Assembly (NCBI GenBank): GCA_027475525.1
Contig: JAMWFC010000120.1
Span: 372,001 to 436,000 of the forward strand
Source: Macrolepiota albuminosa
Taxonomy: Eukaryota > Basidiomycota > Agaricomycetes > Agaricales > Agaricaceae
DNA: 64,000 nt
Reading direction: 5' to 3'
In this document: one piece after another, positions 11,202 through 22,256 of the stretch
Position numbering within the stretch: position 1 is the stretch's first letter
Layout of the letters: each line of letters opens with the position of its first letter
Program-made: the position numbers and the translations under genes
The notes under the pieces: model-generated
Seen by the model: the letters and a program-made list of their open reading frames with translations, nothing else
What the model was told of the DNA's origin: nothing
The model's database searches: none

Positions 11202-11329
11202 GGTTGAGTTTGATGGTAAAAAATTTTTTCGATACGTGGCAAGTCAGGTGCCGGATCCCACGATTGGACCCCGGTCCGAACCCCCAGCTACACGCGCCTC
11301 GGAGGGTCTCGGCGCTGAAGGGGGGGTGA

Positions 11330-12066
11330 TGTCACGACCCCTCCCCCCCGGAACACCATCCGGGACCCTCCCTCCGACCTTGCAGGACACGCCCCACCAT
11401 CACGACCACCGGCACCGCCATCACGTGCATCAAGGACCACCATCAGCCGCTGCCAGCCCTGATCAACGACCAAATCACGCGACTCATTTCCAGCTATCAT
11501 GCATCACGCATCTCAACCCCCTCTGCGCCAATTGATCACGCGCTCCACATGTGCGATCCAGGTATACAGTCCCTGCCCGCTACTCAATGACTCCTGGAAC
11601 CCATCCCAGACACCCCGGAACCCCGAGACCCGGTCCTGTAGTACTTATAGCATAGTTCCCTGTTGTATTCGCCAGTCTTGATATTACACTGCTTACTCTG
11701 TTTACATTGCATTACTTGGATTGTTGCATGCCCTCTATTTGACTGGTATGCATTGACTGGCACGCTTGACTGGCACGCTTGGATAATTGCATGCTCTAAG
11801 ACTGGTACGCACTTCGCGACTTTAACTTACTAACTTGGTCTTGTCTTAGAACCTCCGGTTCACGACTCGACCCCCACCCGAACTCTCCAGTTATCTATCA
11901 CCCAAAACCCCCGGACTAAGTCCCCTCTCCCGGGATTCCCCTGTCCACGTCTTGAACCCCGGAGTCCTAGCCCCGGAGTTCCAGACACCCGAGTATCCGT
12001 GGGTCAAGTCCGCATTGTAAGGGTGATCGCTTTCCCGGAAAGCCCCCGACTCAGCGGAACCTGACA
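11330..12066 (+). repeat. LTR 2 (3' LTR of G2)
   Basis: 737 bp, TGTCACGACC...GGAACCTGACA, preceded by the polypurine tract GAAGGGGGGGTGA. Carries the R-start 12-mer AGTCTTGATATT at 11674-11685, with CTTATAGCATA upstream. Has C-to-T differences from LTR 1. Confidence 0.9.
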
Positions 12067-12112
12067 ACCGACTACACGTGCCTTGGAGGGTCTTGGTGCT
12101 GAGAGGGGGTGA
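12067..12112 (+). other. Leftover 46-bp internal end between LTR 2 and LTR 3
   Basis: This short stretch corresponds to the last 46 bp of the internal region before the 3' LTR (compare 11284-11329), with several C-to-T changes. It therefore belongs to LTR 3's own element and was left when another copy inserted or recombined here. Confidence 0.75.
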
Positions 12113-13850
12113 TGTCACAACTCCTCCCCTTCAGAACCACCCCGGGACACCCCTGGAACCCCATCTGGGACCCTCTCTCCGACCCCACAAATGTGCCCCG
12201 CCATCACGACTATCGATGCTGCCATCACACGCATCAAAGACCACCATCACCTAGCACCCCTGGCAACTCCGCATCATGGACCCCAGGATCAACCGCCATC
12301 AAACCACAATCAGCAATCAGATCATGCTACTCGCTTCTGGGCCATCACGCATTGCACATCACAACTTCTTCTGCGCCAATTGATTGCATGCCCTACACAC
12401 ACGATCCTGGTATACAGTCCCTCTCCTGCTACTCAATGCCTCCCAGAACTTGTCCTAGACACCCTAGAACCCCAGAGACCCAGACCCGGCCCCATAGTAC
12501 TTATAGCATAGTTCTCCGTTGTATTTGCTAGTCTTGATATTACATTTGATTGCTTGCATGCCCTTTGATTGACTGGTACGCACTGACTAGCACACTTGAC
12601 TGGCATGCTCTGACTGGCATGCTCAACTTGTTTGCATGCTCTTAAGATTGGTATGCACTTTGCAACTTAAACTTCATTAACCAGGCCTCATCTTAAAACC
12701 CCCAGTTCTCAACTCAGCTCCATCCCCTTAATTCTTTCGACTTCACCCAATCCTCCAGACTAAGTCCCTTATCCCGGTGATGACGCCCAAAGTTTTTGGT
12801 CAGTAACAAATATAGTTTTAGTGTTACCGTATCAATTGCTTGCATTGGGCGTGCTATAAGTGATGTGAGGAGTCCTGGGCAGGTCCCAGAGAACGCACCT
12901 ATAAAAATGGGGAAAAGTCGGTAACGGGGTCGGCAAGTGTCAAGCGCTAAGGTAAAGCGCCTAGGGAAGGAGCGGTAAGTGAACACGGCAAAGGTAAGCG
13001 GCAAGAACCCGGTAAGCTTAGCGAGGTCTAAGCGTCGATAATGCCTGCCGTAGCTGCAAGGCGCGAATGTGTCGAGTGTTGGCGAGCGTCTGTAACTGCC
13101 GATGAGTTTGACGTTGCCGACCGTAAATGAGATCTTGAGCGTAAGGGAGACTGAAGAAAGGGGAGTAGTAAACTCTGGTCTATTGTTCGATGGGTATGTA
13201 CAAGTCAGTAAGTACTTTATATACTACAAGGAGTTCACCGTCGCCAGTGACCAACCATTGCCAAAGTGCGGTAAACTGGAAAATTTCATAGGGGTAGCTC
13301 CAACGGTTTCAGATCCCTACCGTCCATTCAAGAGCCTTAGCGACGCCAGGCGACAGATCGCGAAGCTAAACCATCAATCCATCACCCTTCTGTCTGTCCA
13401 AAAGGCTTAGCGGTGTCAGGCGCCAGATCGAGGCGCTAAGCGGTGTCAGACGCCAAGGTCAAACGCCAAGCTGTCCGTCAGTTTTTGATAGATCATCAGG
13501 CTTCTCCCTAAGCGCTGTCGTCAGTGACTGATGCCATCTGTCAGTTGTCATTCTTGCTGCCGTCGACGCTATCACTGATTGGATCTGCTTCTTGCCGTAC
13601 CCGGCTGTCAAATATCGCCAAAATTGGATAATTAGTGCGTGCTAAGATATCCCGAGTCGGTGCCGTGTTGCCGTAGCCTGCCGTTGATGCGCTGATCCTG
13701 TATGGGGTCCTATCACTGGGAGTCCCCCTGTTTGTGTCTTGAACCCCAGAGCTCAGTCCAGAGTTCCAGACACCCAAGTGTCTGTAGATCAAGTCCGCCT
13801 TGTAAGGGCGTTGCTTTCCCAGAAAGCCCTTGACTCAGTGGAACCTGACA
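12113..13850 (+). repeat. LTR 3, older copy interrupted by a 0.94-kb insertion
   Basis: Starts TGTCACAACTCC and ends GGAACCTGACA at 13850. It is the most C-to-T-decayed of the three. The R-start 12-mer is still perfect at 12530-12541. The LTR is split at about 12776 and resumes at about 13718. It is followed directly by the RNase H region of the DIRS-like element, so this retroelement inserted into that one. Confidence 0.85.
12774..13719. other. Unidentified insertion in LTR 3
   Basis: Foreign sequence inside LTR 3. Its edges, CCGGTGAT and ATCACTGG, are imperfect 8-bp inverted repeats. Interior has repeated GGCGCTAAG/GGTGTCAGGCGCCA motifs around 13330-13470. One short frame (13102-13410, 102 codons) shows no domain I know. 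No clear target-site duplication. Could be a short non-autonomous element. Confidence 0.45.
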
Positions 13851-16800
13851 GAATTGTTCACAAATTTTGTGGACTTGCTTGAATATTTTATTGGTTTTTT
13901 TATTCCGACTTCTCCCTGTCCACCACCCTTCCACTACCTCCATGTTGTCTTCAAAGATCTTGAAATGATCTCCTTTTGCTCTTGTCCATGCAATGGTTGA
14001 TATGAGGAAGTAGAAGCTGATGGCCTCTGCCCAACCAATGTCTCGCCCCTGATCTTTCTACTCTGCTTTGAGCCACCACCCCCACCAACGCTAGCCAATG
14101 TTAATTTCAATGCCTGTGGCAGAGCTTGCATTGGAGAATGCTTGTATGTTGAGGTATGGCTGCGATTCCAAAATTGGTCTCTCCATTGGCTCACAAAGTA
14201 CTCGCTTCCACCAGTGCAAGTCTTCAGCTGTTTTTTTTGGGGGACTTCATGGCATGAAAGGACGATTATAGAAAATTCCCATAAAGGCCTCCAAGCTGGT
14301 GAGAAAAGCATGTCCTCTTGACATCACATAGCATGAGTGCAAGAGCTTTTCATACAACCTTTGAGCTTCATCCAGAGTGTGAGTTCTGCTCTTTTCCCAT
14401 TCAGCAATTGCTTGCAAGTATTTTTCTTGCTTCTCTTTAGAAATACCGACTCGACATTGTTGTAAATCCCATGTGAATCCGATGTATGGCACAATCTATG
14501 TGTGGGTGATTTTGCCCGTGGCTTCAGTTGGTAAGACCTAAGTACGTGAAGGCACAAATTGTATTTGGGTGTATTAGTATTCTAATGACATTTTGTTGTG
14601 GCTGTTCTCATTTTTGGGGCAAGGAACCGCAGGTTCCTTCGCTCGAAACCTCGAATCTGCGGGGGGTCCGAGGTGAGCTGCAATTGGGTGGGTGGGCCCA
14701 TGCAGCTCCATCGGGACCCGCAGGCGTTCAATGCGTCGAGCAGGGAAGAAAAACCTCTACGAGATGGCTGGTTCAGGGAGTGGCGGGCGGGTGAAAAAGT
14801 TCTCTTATCTTGGGTCTATGGGCGAATTGAGCAGCTCCTGCGATGGTGGCAAACACAGAAATTTGTGTTCGCCCCTGGTGCTGACTCATCACATAGACCC
14901 AATTCTCGGATCACCCTCGTACCTCGGGCTCTCCGAGAAAGCCATATATCCAAAGGGAATGTTTTTCTCTTTTTCCCATGGAATACCCAGTTTTTCTGAT
15001 ATAACATCAATGTCTTGCATGGCGTATGTATATTGTTGATCATCTTCTGATCTTGGGCTAAACTGAGACCAATCTGCGATGCGGTGTGCCATATTTTCAT
15101 CATATTCTTCCACAACATCGTCATAGTCACTTTTTCCCTCATACCATATACAGCCTCCTTTGTGCTTTTTTCCACCATTCTTCCATATCTCATCATGCCA
15201 GAGCTGACGGTTGCTATTATACTGGTCCATAAATTCATGGTGGATTCAAAAAAAGATGTGATCATCCACCCATTTGGATACTGGGCCCATTTCATTGGCT
15301 CTGATGGTTTCTGTTCCAGCATCACCAATGATTCCGACTCTCTAAGCTTGACCACCACTCCTGGCCATTGAGCTTGGATGATCGGAACTGTCCGATACGC
15401 TTCCTGGACATCTTGCACTGCAGCTTGGGACCCTGGTGGTAGGCATAAAATGAGCAAATAAACACTATGGAAAGTACCCCATGTGCATGGGAATTTGGAG
15501 GAATCGATGGCACTATTAATTGATCATGCATGACTAGACCTCGAAGGCATGTGCAGATATGAAAGGTTCTGAATAAGCCTGTACTTCCCAGGCTTGTTTG
15601 ACTTGGAAATGATTTGGAGGGGGGAAGTCTGGAAGGGCCTGAGAATGTCTTCCACTTGCCTCTTACTGAACAGTCCGAGGTACCGTCCTTTTGTAAATTC
15701 AGACTGAATGATTGAGTCAAATTGGACTGATAGATGGTGGATTGATTCATTATTGTTAGGTGTAAAGGTCTGCAGAATCCTCGGAATTCCTGCATCAAAT
15801 CCATATTCGAGGCAGTGGGCCAGATTGGGATATGTAAGTTATTTCTTCGTTCCATGCCTGAGGTTTATAAGGTGTCGCAAATTTAAATTGGTTGTGCGAG
15901 ATGACATTTTTGAGCGCCATGGTCCCTTTTTCTGCATCCTGAGCACTTGTGCTTGTAGTCGTGAGACACAACAGAGCATCCTCAAGGCTTTTGCCAATCG
16001 GTGCATAATTCTCTGCTATCAGGATTGACAAGTCATCCACTTTTGTTGCGGGAGACATAAGTTTTTTGACCATTCTAGAGGTCTCGTGCGGCACAGTGCC
16101 ATATGTCATGAGTGTGTCAACCCAAGCATACTGTGCAGGCTGCATTGGCCAAACTGCTGGCACCAGTAGATGAGCCTGCACATGGGTGAAAAAACTCTCC
16201 GACTTTGCCTCCCTTCTTCTGTTTGTTGTTACGAGAATTAGAGGTGTCACTTTCCCGATTCAGCGATGCGGAGCGTTTTCTCTTTTCTTTACTGGCAGAG
16301 GACAACGCTGACACCTCATTTTTGAGCATGTTAAGATTTTTTTCCCCGAGCGAGGATTGAAAAGACAAATAATTAATGCAAGAAGGGGAATTGATGCAGG
16401 CAGTTAAAGCCCCGGGGAGGTACCAACAATTAACGTCAGTACCATCCACCATTCCCTGATTAAAGCAAGATTAATGCAAGTCCAGTTCCCAATAAATTGG
16501 AGGACCCCAGCAATAAAAACGGTTGTATGCGGTGGTGTTTTCGGTATTCCAATTTTCATCAGTCAACGCGATATTAAGCCCGTCCATTAATAGAATTGAA
16601 ATATTGAAGATGGCGAGCTTTTTTAGCATAATCAACTTCTGATTGTCTGAGATAACTCACCGTTAATGATGGCACTCCTTTTTGCGTCGTAGACTTGGTC
16701 TTTCAAGGTTCTTAAAACCTTGTCATCTATCAACCTGATGTCGAAAATCCCGACTTTTGGAGGATTTTTGATCTGCCAATGCCATTCCCTCCTGACCCTA

Positions 16801-17565
16801 GCTTGGTAGAGAACTAACACTTTTAAACCTTCAATTCCTTCGTTTCGAAGTTTATGATTAGTCAATCGAAAAAAAAGGCATGCATCGCATCTATCATATT
16901 GGCCGGCCAGTTCTCTTGAACAATGTGTTCAAGGAAATTAGTGGACGCGACACACAGCTGATCCCAGGCTAGATCCTCGTCCTGCACAGCTTTACCTTTA
17001 GACCCCCTAAAGTTTATAACAGGTTTCAACGAAAGCATATCGTCGTCTTTAGCCAAGGTGAAGATTTCACCAGACGATACTGATTCATTCTTAGCAGCTT
17101 CCGCTCGACCTTCAGGTGTAAAGTAACTCAGCTCAATGTATTCGTGCTCCCTCAGTTTCTTTATAGCAAAGCGCGCAGGCGGATATTCGATTACGTCGGG
17201 AACGGGCATCCCAGCTACTAAGTTTGGAGCTTTCTCCTCGATTTCTGGGGAGTGTTCCCTCGATAGTCTAGATTGTAGTGTGACATCATCTACAGCACGT
17301 CGTGCTTCGTCCTGTTTGGGTTTGGGTCAGCTCTCCCCTCAGCTTCTCTTTCTTCTCTTTCAGCTTCCCAAATCTCCTTTCTGCGCTCCAAAGCTGTTAA
17401 CCATAAATTGGCTAGAGCTTCTGCTGCCTGATCTTCTGACATCCCTTCCCTTCCGTGAGCAAAGGCCTCTCTGGTAAATCTGTGTTGATCCGCCCTGAAG
17501 TCTGGAGGCACTTCTGTGTGAGGGTCCACCGTGAGTGTTATCATGATTTTAGTGGCAAAAAACAC
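13851..17565 (-). pseudogene. Decayed DIRS-like retroelement (gag-like, Cys-rich, RT, RNase H)
   Basis: Read from 17565 leftwards. First comes a gag-like part (SEDQAAEALANLWLTALERR, then PVPDVIEYPPARFAIKKLRE, then LYQARVRREWHWQI), of a kind common in Agaricomycetes. Next is a Cys/His-rich zinc region near 16170-15900 (CTVCLG...CSGC). RT follows, with LPPGSQAAVQDVQEAYRTVP at 15440, the catalytic WVDDH at about 15260-15275, YTYAMQDID and IGFTWDLQQCRVGI. RNase H follows, including EGWWTGRSRNKKTNKIF near 13900. The segments are in several frames with stops, so the copy is dead. It ends at 13850/13851 where LTR 3 begins. Any tyrosine recombinase would lie beyond and is not seen. Assignment to DIRS rests on RT resemblance recalled from family knowledge. 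Confidence 0.7.
14493..14935. other. About 0.44-kb insertion inside the DIRS-like RT
   Basis: RT coding stops after IPFGY (near 14945) and resumes with VPYIGFTWDL (near 14490). The DNA between is unrelated and more GC-rich. At 14519-14531 it has TGGCTTCAGTTGG, close to a tRNA A-box. A B-box-like GCTCGAAACCT lies about 110 bp on, further than usual. A tRNA-derived SINE is possible but weakly supported. Not a clean GT-AG intron. Confidence 0.35.
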
Positions 17566-17880
17566 TCGGGTATTGAATTGTACAATAATAAAAATTAGTT
17601 TGTAGACCGAACGAGCACGAAAGGGCGGTGCAAAAGACTAGAAGCGGAAATTCTCGTGATTGCACCGCCACTTCATCCAAAGACCACACCCTGTCCCTCA
17701 ACCTCGTGACGGACAGGCCAGCCCTCTTTGCCTACTCATAATGGCACACGTCTTGCATGCATCGCGCCCTACAACCTTTGGCATTCCTAACTCGGGTACT
17801 GTTGTGATCTTGTTGTGAAATGATATCCATTCACTCTATAGCTTCCAGGTGGTCGTACTTACGATTATACACAAATTTAC
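17566..17880. other. Divergent intergenic region with a 10-bp inverted repeat
   Basis: Lies between the start of the DIRS-like gag and the DUF6535 gene. Contains GGCGGTGCAA at 17624-17633 and its exact inverse TTGCACCGCC at 17660-17669, separated by 26 bp. This may be a promoter element or a small hairpin. An exon 1 of the DUF6535 gene may start near 17820, but the splice to 17881 would need a very short intron. Confidence 0.4.
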
Positions 17881-19878
17881 AGCCCTGACAAACCCGGAGA
17901 AGAAGCGAAAGAGAGTGCGCGCGTGTGGAATGTATATCTTGACGAAGCATGGACTCATGATGCGGACATGATCGAAGGTTTTAAGAGCATCATTGAGAGT
18001 CTACTTGTTTTTGTGAGTAATGATGGACATATGTTCCCAAATGTCTTCCTAATCCAAACAGGCTGCACTCTTCTCGGCAATTGTAACGGCGTTTGTCGTT
18101 CAAACATCTCAAGTGCTCCAACCAGATAACGCGCAGATTATAGTGTCTCTCCTCGTCGAAACCAATCAACTATTGAGAGCCACCATAAATAGAACGAGCA
18201 TGAATCCTGTGCCTGTAGCATCTCTAGGTCCCGAAAGTCGGACGTACACTTCCATAGATGTATGGGTAAATGGACTCTTTTTTACCAGTCTCGCTCTCTC
18301 GTTATCGACTGCCCTACTGTCTGTTCTAGCTAAACAATGGATCCAAGTTTGTTATTCTTTTACCTCTTCTAAGTTGTCTAACACCAGTGACAGGCTTATA
18401 CTGCAACGGTTTCCGGTGACGCCAAAACCCGTGCTCTAATCCGCCAGTTACGCTTTGAGGGACTTGTGAAATGGAAATTCAGCGAAATCATAGAGAGTCT
18501 TCCATTAATCCTACATTGCTCAGTCGCCATTTTCCTTATCGGACTAGCTCTCTTCGTCTCGCAATTGTCCCGTCCAATATGTGTAATTGTTGCTGGGATC
18601 ACTGCCCTCACGTTTCTTTTCTACTTTGGATGCTCCATGATTCCGGCCTTCAAGATTGCCTGTCCCTACCGGCTACCCTTCATGTTCTATTCAATGAAAC
18701 CTCTATCATTTGCTTTATATACTGTATCATTCACTTGCCGGAATCTCTGGTGTATTCTTTTTTGCTGCTTGAAGCCACGGAAACCGTGGCGACCACGATG
18801 GGTGCCAAGGCAGTCTTTGAAATTGGCGGAGCACAATAAAGCGTTGGAACGATCACGTTTTTTTACTGATCATCTCATTCACGACTCCTTTGGTTGGTTA
18901 TTCAACCACTCCACTAACCACTCGGTCAAGCAAGTTGTCATCGAGGGTACTTGCCACTTGCTTAGTAACTGGACAATCGCTTATTTTATGAAAACTTTCA
19001 TCTCAAACCAAGACTATAATTTTCTTCTCTCTGCAATCAAATATTCTCTATCAAGATTGCCACATATGTGTTCAACATCTTCCACGGAGGACGAGATTGG
19101 AAACAACAAATATGGCCGACTGATCAAAGCTTTTTTGAAGACCTTTCACATTGAGACTCTGCTAGACGAACGTACTGCTCGTTCCAAGGACTGGCAAGAG
19201 CAGATAAAGGCCGCATTGCTTGAAGCTTATCGAGCGTCACTCAAAGACAGGCATCGTGTCCTATCTCGGTGGCTTCTGCATTTGGGAGGTCCCTACCTAT
19301 TTAAATCTGGAAGTGAATGGAACGGGAAGTTCCTGCTTCAATGTGGATATGACGGTGATGCAGAAGACCTTCGTGACTTGGTGCATCAAGGGATAGATCT
19401 CGCTTTTTGTGATCCTCATGGTTGGACCGCTTTGCATTATGCAGCCTCCGCAGGCAATCTGGATGTGGTCATTGCCTTGGTTGAACGAGAGTCAGCTCTG
19501 ATCCCTGTGCAGGCACGGTACTCCTACGAATTGGAGACATTTACAGCGCTTGATTTGGCCATTCAAAGCAACAGCATCTCTCAAATGATGGTGACATACC
19601 TTTTGGATCATGGTGCCCAATCATCAAGCCACAATGCACTCTGTCGTGCATTGCGATCTTTCCAATCCTATGTGGATGTGGAAAGGGTGAAGTGTTTGCT
19701 TGACTGCGGATGGGATAGAACAATTAAAGATGCTGAAGGGAAGACATTGCTTGATGTTGCACGCAGCAAAGGCATTGACACTCTTGTTGAGTACTTGGAA
19801 CATTACCAGACTGTCAAGTTCTCTCCATATGAGATGGCATCTCACATTGGGAATGACACCATAATCTCTGCATCCTAA
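17881..19878 (+). CDS. DUF6535 membrane protein with C-terminal ankyrin repeats
   Basis: Host-type gene. The visible coding part starts PDKPGEEAKESARVWNVYLD, typical of the DUF6535 N-terminus. Introns: 18013-18061 (49 bp, GTGAGT...ACAG) and 18347-18393 (47 bp, GTTTGT...ACAG). Splicing joins LLVF to AALFSAIVTAF and AKQWIQ to AYTATVSGDA, restoring the family pattern. Hydrophobic segments: near VNGLFFTSLALSLSTALL, LPLILHCSVAIFLIGLALF and VIVAGITALTFLFYF, so it is a multi-pass membrane protein. The last roughly 150 residues contain ankyrin-type repeats (GWTALHYAASAGNLDVV; TALDLAIQSN; GKTLLDVARSKG). Function unknown. DUF6535 families are expanded in Agaricomycetes. The 5' end is uncertain; a start codon may lie in a short upstream exon near 17820. 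Confidence 0.85.
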
Positions 19879-20610
19879 CCATGGAACCCAATTTAATATA
19901 TGCATAACGTGATTTTTATGATACTGTTTATGTTATGTACCTGATATGTCAAAGAAAACCAAGGAACAGGGAGAATGTTCCAAAGAGGGGTGAGAGAGAC
20001 TGGCAGAAATAATAAGGAGATGGAGACATTGCCAAGCTTGCAATCACAACAATGCAACCATAAATGTGGAGTGAGAGTAAAATTTTGAGGTACTATAGAC
20101 ATGTTTGAGCATTGGGTTGAACCTTAAATAGCTATATTATGGAAGAAATAACCATGCATTTGAAGAAAGGCACAATACATACTGGGTTAGAAATTTGTTT
20201 TGAATCTCACTTGAGGTGTGTAGGGCTGTAGAGAATATTATGTAACTTGAGCACAAGGATGATGGAGGCTTGGAGGGCATGCTTGCAAAAGTTGAATGGC
20301 TCAAATCATGCAGAACTGGGCAGGTCACAGCAGGAGTTGGACAAGAAGAGTTGAGTTGGGAGTGCAAGGTGATGAGGGTGAAGTAGGAACTTTCTGGCAG
20401 GTTGATGGGGTACAAAGTTGTGATGAGGATAATTGTGTCTGACTTTGCAATTCAGGAGATGACCTCAATATGTTCAATTTTATCAAGTACTATTCCACCC
20501 CTTTAGCTTAGAGTCCCCTTTGAGCCAGATGTCACTAAGGCATCACATCTTAGTAAAATACTGAATTCACACTCTGCTGCACTGTAATTGACAAGGCTTG
20601 AAGAGCTAAT
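19879..20610. other. AT-rich intergenic DNA
   Basis: Downstream of the DUF6535 gene. I see no credible gene, repeat or RNA in it. Confidence 0.5.
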
Positions 20611-21062
20611 TGTCAGGAGACTTTTCATTTCTTCCTTCTTTTACTCCTTATCTCTTCACTTTCCTTTTATTTGTTCTCTTATTTCTTCTGTCATTCTCTC
20701 ATTTTACTGTTTCTACTCTTTCAACACTATTTGTTAGTACTATTCTCACCTCTTGAGGTGCTCTGATTCTTTAGCTACCATTCAAACAAGTGTGGGCCCT
20801 TCAGCACCACTTCCAGACCACTTATATAAGCTGGAGTTTGCCTTTCTGACTTCCAAAGTTCAGAGTTTTCCTGCCTTGTTTGTACAGTTGTTTATTTAGG
20901 CAATTTTTGAGTTTTTAAGGTTTTATTGTACTGTACAGTTGTTTCCCATGCTTCAGAGGCCCCAGAAGCATCCTGGCATAGGGAATCCCTAGACTTGTTC
21001 TCTTTGGATCTCCCTCTGCCAGCTGTGTGACTGAGCCATAGCCTCCAGAGGTCACCCTTACA
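20611..21062 (+). repeat. Solo LTR a of gypsy family G4
   Basis: TGTCAGGAGAC...CACCCTTACA, 452 bp, flanked on both sides by CTAAT (20606-20610 and 21063-21067), a 5-bp target duplication. No internal region, so it arose by LTR-LTR recombination. Confidence 0.88.
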
Positions 21063-21067
21063 CTAAT

Positions 21068-21557
21068 TGTCAGAGGACTCCTCATTTCTTCCTTCTTTCA
21101 CTCTCTATTCCTTCTTTCTCTCTTTATTCATTTCCTTATTTTTGCTATTATTCTTTTACTTTACTGTTTCTATTCTTTCAACACTATTGATTAGTACTAT
21201 TCTCAGCCTTTGGAGTGCTCTGGTTCTTTAGCTATCATTGAGACAAGTATGGGCCCTTTAGTACTGCTTCCAGACCATTTACATAAGCCAGAGTTTGCCT
21301 GCCTTAATTGTGCACTTGTTTGTTTAGACAATTTTTAAGTTTTTAAGGATTTGCTGTCCTGTACATTTGTTTTTCATGCTTCAGAGGCCCTAGAAGCATC
21401 CAACCTGGCATAGAAAATCTCTAGACTTGTTTTCTTTGGATCTCTCTCTGCCAGGTGAGTAGTTATTATGATATTGTCAGTATATACTCTAATACACTTT
21501 GGATCTCCCTCTGCTAGCTGTGTGACTGAGCCATAGCCTCCAGAGGTTGCCCTTACA
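21068..21557 (+). repeat. Solo LTR b of gypsy family G4
   Basis: TGTCAGAGGACTCC...GTTGCCCTTACA, 490 bp. Starts immediately after the CTAAT duplication of LTR a. Near 21460-21510 it carries a 40-60 bp extra segment flanked by repeats of TTTGGATCTC. Confidence 0.85.
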
Positions 21558-21799
21558 GAAACTCACAATAAGCATAATAGATTGAAAAGTAAAACATGTG
21601 AAAGGATATACTATTTCATCTTTTTAGCTTGGAGTCCCTTCTGAGTCAGACAAAACAATGTTTTGCTACAACCAGCCATACTAAGCACTTCAAACAAGAT
21701 ATACAACATAATATAATAGTGAATGGACAAGTCAGTTGTCATGCCTGCCATTTCAGTAGCAAGACAGAGTCTAAAATCCTCTTGCATCTTGTTGATTAG

Positions 21800-22256
21800 T
21801 GTAAGGGCAACTTCTGGGGGCTATGGCACAGTCACACAGCTGGCAGAGGAAGATCCAAAGAGAACAAGTCTAAAGATTCCCTATGCCAGGTTGGATGCTT
21901 CTGGGGCCTCTGAAGCATGGAAAACAAGTGTACAGGACAACAAAGCCTTAAAAACTCAAAAATTGCCTAAACAAACAAGTGCACAAATAAGGCAGGAAAA
22001 CTCCAGACTTTGGAGGTCAGAAAGGCAAACTCTGGCTTATGTAAGCAGTCTAGAAGTGGTACTGAAAGGCCCACACTTGTCTGAATGATAGCTAAAGAAT
22101 CAGAGCACCTCAAAGGCTGAAAGTAGTACTAATAAATAGTATTGAAAAAATAGAAGCCATAAAGTACAAGAGTGACAGAGGAAATAAGAAAATGAATGAA
22201 GAGAGAATGAAGGAAGAAGGAGTGAAAGAAGGGAGAAGATGAGGAGTCTCCTGACA
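21800..22256 (-). repeat. LTR c, 3' LTR of minus-strand gypsy element G4
   Basis: Inverted relative to LTRs a and b (457 bp). On the minus strand it reads TGTCAGGAGACTCC...GCCCTTACA. A purine tract (AGAGGAGGGGTGA on the minus strand) lies directly inside, as expected for a 3' LTR. The outer flank is ATTAG. Confidence 0.85.

Noticed and set aside
14519..14680. Functional tRNA gene
   Set aside because: Only an A-box-like stretch is present; no cloverleaf closes and B-box spacing is wrong.
17820..17880. Start codon and first exon of the DUF6535 gene at 17820
   Set aside because: Needs a 34-bp intron, shorter than any other intron in the window; kept only as a possibility.
20611..22256. CRISPR-like or satellite array from the repeated blocks
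   Set aside because: The blocks are about 450-bp LTRs with TG...CA ends and a target duplication, two direct and one inverted.
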